Source of the DNA: an uncultured Ruminococcus sp.
GTDB taxonomy: Bacteria; Bacillota; Clostridia; Oscillospirales; Ruminococcaceae
DNA: 64,000 nt
Assembly: GCA_902786975.1 (NCBI GenBank)
Contig: CADAES010000004.1
Location: 1-64,000, forward strand
Reading direction: 5' to 3'
Part shown: piece by piece, positions 61,040 to 64,000 of the stretch
Numbering within the stretch: position 1 is the first letter of the stretch
Layout of the letters: each line of letters starts with the position of its first letter
The notes under the pieces: generated by a model
Told to the model about the DNA's origin: nothing
What the model saw: only the letters and a program-made list of their open reading frames with translations
Databases searched by the model: none
Position numbers and translations under genes: made by a program

Positions 61040-62353
61040 TCAAAGTCCGCCGAACTCGCTTTCGAGCCCGCTGAACATACTGTTTACCATAGCCTGTGAA
61101 AACTGCGGGACGAAATCATCGCCGATAGAGATATCAGTCTGCTCGCCCGTTGCCATATTCTTCAGCTTTGCCTTACCCGACTCTATCTCGTTATCTCCGA
61201 GCACTATCACAAATTTTGCGCCTATCTTGTCGGCATATTTCATCTGCGGCTTCAAGCCTCTTTCTACGAGGTCATACTCCACGAAAAAGCCCTCGTCACG
61301 AGCCGCCCTTGTGAGGCAAAGCGCTTTGTTCACGGAAGCCTCGCCCATTGTGGCAAAGTACAGGTCACAGGTCTTGTCCTGCATAAAGTCGCAATTCTGC
61401 TTCTGCATCACCAGAAGCAGTCTTTCAAGACCCATTCCGAAGCCCAGCGCAGGTGTCTTTGCACCGCCGAGCTCCTCGATAAGCCCGTCATAGCGTCCGC
61501 CGGCGCAGACTGTGCCCTGTGCGCCAATCTCGGTGGTAATGAACTCAAAGACTGTTCTTGTATAATAGTCAAGTCCTCTGACTATCTTCGGGTTTACGAC
61601 ATAGTCGATACCCATTATTCCGAGGTACTCTTTTACGCCGTCAAAGTGCTTTTTGCAGTCATCGCACAGGTAGTCGAGTATCACCGGGGCATCCTTTGCG
61701 ATAGCCTGGTCCTCTGCGGATTTACAGTCGAGAAGCCTCATAGGGTTCTTGTCGAGTCTTTCCTGGCAGGTGCGGCAAAGCTCGTCCCTGTGCGGTTCAA
61801 AGTACTCTCTCAGCGCCTGTCTGTACTTTTCTCTGCACTCAGGGCAGCCGATAGAGTTGAGATTAAGAACTATATTCTGCAAGCCGACCCTGTCGAGCAC
61901 GCTTTTTGCAAGCGAGATGACCTCGGCATCGGCTCTGGGGCTTGCGCTTCCGACCATTTCGCAGCCGAACTGGTGGAACTCACGGAGCCTGCCCGCCTGG
62001 ACGTTCTCGTGTCTGAAGCAGGACAGGATATAATAGACCTTCTGCGGGAAGCCTTCGTTCATAACGCCGTTTTCGAGCATTGCTCTCATAACGCCTGCTG
62101 TACCCTCGGGGCGCAGGGTGAACTGCGAATCGCCCGCCGCAGAGACGGTATACATCTCCTTCTGGACAACGTCGGTAGTTTCGCCGACAGAGCGCACGAA
62201 AAGCCCTGTGTCCTCAAAGGTAGGTATCCTTATCTCCTTGAAGCCGTACTGCTGTGCGGTCTCTGCGGTCAGCTTCTCGACCGTGTGCCACATATACGAC
62301 TTGCTCGGTACAACGTCAGCCGTTCCCTTTGGTTTCTTCGCTAATAATGCCAT
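61040..62353 (-). CDS. hisS: Histidyl-tRNA synthetase
   Basis: A 437-residue class II synthetase charging tRNA-His. Family signatures include KGTADVVPSKSYMWHTVE at the start, motif 2 (SCFRHENVQAGRLREFHQFG), the histidine motifs LDYYTRTVFEF and GRYDGL, motif 3 (ALGFGMGLERLLL) and a C-terminal anticodon domain. The ATG at 62353 is preferred over a GTG at 62362 because of spacing to AGGAAAGG. The hisS...aspS order is common in Firmicutes. Confidence 0.97.
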   Translation of the reverse strand: MALLAKKPKGTADVVPSKSYMWHTVEKLTAETAQQYGFKEIRIPTFEDTGLFVRSVGETTDVVQKEMYTVSAAGDSQFTLRPEGTAGVMRAMLENGVMNEGFPQKVYYILSCFRHENVQAGRLREFHQFGCEMVGSASPRADAEVISLAKSVLDRVGLQNIVLNLNSIGCPECREKYRQALREYFEPHRDELCRTCQERLDKNPMRLLDCKSAEDQAIAKDAPVILDYLCDDCKKHFDGVKEYLGIMGIDYVVNPKIVRGLDYYTRTVFEFITTEIGAQGTVCAGGRYDGLIEELGGAKTPALGFGMGLERLLLVMQKQNCDFMQDKTCDLYFATMGEASVNKALCLTRAARDEGFFVEYDLVERGLKPQMKYADKIGAKFVIVLGDNEIESGKAKLKNMATGEQTDISIGDDFVPQFSQAMVNSMFSGLESEFGGL

Positions 62354-62389
62354 TTTACTCACCTTTCCTTGTAGTTTAAAAGAATAATA

Positions 62390-62640
62390 ACAGGTTTTTT
62401 CGGTCCCAAAGTAACCGTTACCACGGTTACTTTAGAGAATGGCGCAGCCATTCTCTGCCTTCTTTCTCGTAAAAAAAGGTGGCGGGTCAAGGGCAGCGCC
62501 CTTGTCGCCGTCCGCAGACGGCGAAATGCCCGTGCCGTCAGGCGCTCCGCAAGAGGTGAATTCAAAAATAGTCCGGTGGACTATTTTTTGAAGAGGAGAC
62601 GCCCTGCAAGAGAGGGCGTCTCCTAAAAAGGCAAAGCCCT
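62390..62640 (-). repeat. Composite hairpin-rich intergenic repeat, copy C
   Basis: A chain of perfect palindromes fills the gap between the GNAT gene and hisS: GTAACCGT-TACC-ACGGTTAC (62411-62430, identical to one near 7577), AGAGAATGG/CCATTCTCT, GCCGTC/GACGGC, AATAGTCC/GGACTATT and GGAGACGCCC/GGGCGTCTCC. As in copy A, the shared hairpin is followed by a different one and then GCCTTCTTTC. No coding potential is seen. Confidence 0.62.
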
Positions 62641-62650
62641 CACAGCTAAT

Positions 62651-62678
62651 ATTATAATCCTAATGTTCAAATCTACAA
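62651..62678 (-). promoter_or_regulatory. Possible promoter of the hisS-aspS run
   Basis: On the minus strand, TTGTAG (62678-62673) and TATAAT (62656-62651) have a 16-base spacer, just after the GNAT gene. The -35 is weak. Confidence 0.4.
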
Positions 62679-62709
62679 TAATATATAATAACCTATTTCA
62701 ACTTAATAG

Positions 62710-63132
62710 TCAACACTTTCCGACCTCATACATCTTTCTAAGCCTCAGTGCCTCGTTAGCCGAGAAGCCGAGTTTCTCGTAAAACGGCGCTTTATCCGGC
62801 ATCGCCGCAAGCTCCACAAAAACCGTCGTGCCCTTGACGGAGCTTCGGTCGATAAACGCCATAAGCTCGCCTATCAGAAGCCTGCCGATACCTTTTCCCT
62901 GATATTCCGGACGCACCACAACGTCCTTGATGTAATACTCAAGTCCGAGGTCACCGACCATTCTTGCCATCGCAGCTATCCTGTCCCCGTCAAAGACCGA
63001 AACACGAAACAGAGTATGTTTCATCGCAAGATCGACCTGCTCAAATGTCGGTGCGCCGCCCCAGACGCTCTCCCACAGTTCTATAAACTGGTCTGCTGTC
63101 AGCTCATCATGCTTTACGGTCAGTTTTTCCAT
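62710..63132 (-). CDS. GNAT acetyltransferase under T-box control
   Basis: A 140-residue acetyl-CoA-dependent acetyltransferase. The pyrophosphate motif reads VVRPEYQGKGIGRLLIGEL (about residues 75-93), and the end FYEKLGFSANEALRLRKMY is typical of this fold. The ATG at 63132 has GAAGGGAG upstream; a longer frame starts inside the T-box terminator. It is the first gene after a T-box leader and may be followed by hisS...aspS. The control suggests a role in amino-acid balance, perhaps acetylating an amino acid, but the substrate is unknown. Confidence 0.87.
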   Translation of the reverse strand: MEKLTVKHDELTADQFIELWESVWGGAPTFEQVDLAMKHTLFRVSVFDGDRIAAMARMVGDLGLEYYIKDVVVRPEYQGKGIGRLLIGELMAFIDRSSVKGTTVFVELAAMPDKAPFYEKLGFSANEALRLRKMYEVGKC

Positions 63133-63143
63133 ACTGCTCCCTT

Positions 63144-63378
63144 CAAACAAAAAAACGGTCACCCCACAAGGGACGACCGTGATCGTGATACCACCCTAAT
63201 TACAGAGCCGCACACAGCACCTCTGTCACTCTGAGGCCTTTAACGCAGACCCTACGCCCGCCCTTTTTATCAGACGGAATGCTCCGGGGTGTCCTTCGTC
63301 CCTGACCCGCACAGGCTCTTTCACCGTACAGCCCTCGCTTAGGTGCGCAGCACAAGGCTTACTCTCCCCTTCACAGCA
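63144..63378 (-). promoter_or_regulatory. T-box leader, specifier probably GAC (Asp)
   Basis: On the minus strand the leader has stem I features (GAGAGTA internal loop, distal GGTGAAAGAGCC), the T-box AGGGTGGTATCACG at 63197-63184, and a terminator ACGGTC...GACCGT with seven Ts (63180-63148). The 3' side of the specifier loop reads GAAG-GAC-A before CCCC, which pairs with the GGGG of the stem I base. This points to the codon GAC for aspartate. The T-box bulge UGGU would need a G-U pair with the G73 usual in tRNA-Asp, which is a caveat. Confidence 0.85.
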
Positions 63379-63384
63379 CATATT

Positions 63385-63413
63385 ATTATATCAATACTTT
63401 GTCGGATTAACAA
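63385..63413 (-). promoter_or_regulatory. Promoter of the T-box transcript
   Basis: On the minus strand, TTGTTA (63413-63408) and TATAAT (63390-63385) have a 17-base spacer. The -35 lies within the 3' end of mgsA. Confidence 0.7.
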
Positions 63414-63801
63414 TGTCTCTCCAGTCAAGATCTCCTCTTTCGAGAGAATGTATCAGTGCCTCCGCCGTAGCAAGGTTCGTTGCAACGGGGATATCGTGTA
63501 CATCGCACAGTCTGAGCAGATTAGCCTCGCTCGGCTCATGCGGCTTTGCAGAAATAGGATCTCTGAAAAACAGCAGAAGATCTATCTCGTTGCAGGATAT
63601 CCTTGCAGCTATCTGCTGGTCGCCTCCCTGCGGACCGCTGAGATAACACTGAATGGATAATCCGGTAGCTTCAGACACCTGCTTGCCGGTCGTTCCCGTA
63701 GCACACAGGCGATGTTTGCTAAGTATTCCGCAATATGCGATACAGAATTGCACCATCAATTCCTTCTTGGAATCGTGAGCTATCAGCGCTATATTCAACA
63801 T
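63391..63801 (-). CDS. mgsA: Methylglyoxal synthase
   Basis: A 136-residue enzyme turning dihydroxyacetone phosphate into methylglyoxal and phosphate, a bypass when sugar phosphates pile up. Family motifs are ALIAHDSKK at the start, ATGTTGKQ (phosphate binding), [12 protein letters not shown] with the catalytic Asp, and LLFFRDP. Length is normal. It follows, on the same strand, a gene ending at 63857; in clostridia mgsA often follows a rodA/ftsW gene. Confidence 0.96.
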   Translation of the reverse strand: MLNIALIAHDSKKELMVQFCIAYCGILSKHRLCATGTTGKQVSEATGLSIQCYLSGPQGGDQQIAARISCNEIDLLLFFRDPISAKPHEPSEANLLRLCDVHDIPVATNLATAEALIHSLERGDLDWRDIVNPTKY

Positions 63802-63856
63802 ATGCCCTCCATTTCCTTAAATACAAAGGCTGTTTTACAGGCCAGTGTATTTCAAG

Positions 63857-64000
63857 TTACATCTTGATAGCAAGCGGTATGTGTTCTCCCTTTATCCTTC
63901 GTGAGATCGCCGAGAATGCCAAAAAGCCCATCGAGCTCGACGACAGCGGCACGCCCTTGCCTGTTGCAAGCGGTATTGCCGAATCCTCCGGGATAACTCC
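63857..64000 (-). CDS. 3' end of an unidentified gene, possibly rodA/ftsW family
   Basis: Only the last 47 codons are in the window, ending KGEHIPLAIKM. The text VIPEDSAIPLATGKGVPLSS is not clearly diagnostic. The FtsW/RodA suggestion rests on the common clostridial order rodA-mgsA and a loose likeness to the Pro-rich final loop of that family. It stops 55 bases before the mgsA start. Confidence 0.4.
   Translation of the reverse strand, partial: GVIPEDSAIPLATGKGVPLSSSSMGFLAFSAISRRIKGEHIPLAIKM

Noticed and set aside
63133-63162. Longer start for the T-box GNAT gene
   Set aside because: The extra codons lie in the terminator T-run of the leader; the ATG at 63132 has the ribosome binding site.
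1-64000. Prophage or integrative element
   Set aside because: No integrase, structural phage genes, relaxase or transposase was found, and housekeeping genes are spread over the whole window.

Overview
The window is a stretch of Firmicutes chromosome. It most resembles a Ruminococcus-like member of the Oscillospiraceae (Clostridia). The reasons are roughly balanced base composition, strong AGGAGG-type ribosome binding sites, sigma-A promoters of the TTGACA-17-TATAAT kind before many genes, a T-box leader, Ser/Thr-rich lipoproteins, two GH3 glycosidases and a complete L-arabinose locus. No rRNA, tRNA, CRISPR array, transposase or prophage was seen. The genus is inference; no search was run.

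Layout. 1-11.4 kb: an N-terminal gene fragment, a MacB/FtsX-type ABC exporter (minus), a membrane diguanylate cyclase, a HAD phosphatase, an XRE-AbrB regulator, a second ABC exporter and a three-gene minus operon (GNAT, zinc-ribbon membrane protein, membrane protein). 11.6-14.9 kb: a secreted GH3 lipoprotein and small genes. 14.9-22.9 kb (minus): carAB, asnB and purF, which all use glutamine amide nitrogen; carA has a terminator in its leader. 23.2-36.6 kb (plus): an AraR-type repressor, an AraC-family regulator, a sugar ABC importer, an FGGY ribulokinase, araA, araD and a cytoplasmic GH3 of the xylosidase/arabinosidase clade. Together these would import pentose or pentose oligosaccharide, trim it, and convert arabinose to xylulose 5-phosphate. 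AraR-like palindromes lie before the repressor and before the importer.

36.6-43.6 kb: an XRE/S24-like regulator, a nitroreductase, a Thr-rich lipoprotein, tex, and secDF. 43.7-48.7 kb (minus): a four-part Dlt-like acyl-transfer cassette (adenylation enzyme, carrier protein, MBOAT, SGNH-like protein), whose last gene is fused in frame to a lipoprotein. 48.9-54.7 kb (minus): a transglutaminase-like wall protein with an unusual leader, three small related membrane proteins, a LytTR/DUF3781-like/LiaF-like operon and a lone receiver domain. 54.9-64 kb (minus): an MsmK-type ATPase, a pseudouridine synthase, a MATE pump, hisS...aspS with two small genes between, a GNAT gene behind a T-box that reads best as aspartate-specific, mgsA and the 3' end of an upstream gene.

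The strongest unexplained signals are a structured element present twice (145-276 minus, 48760-48914 plus) with compensatory stem changes; an apparent Asp T-box in front of a GNAT gene upstream of hisS/aspS; the SGNH-lipoprotein fusion in the Dlt-like cassette; the carA leader terminator; and several families of hairpin-rich intergenic repeats.
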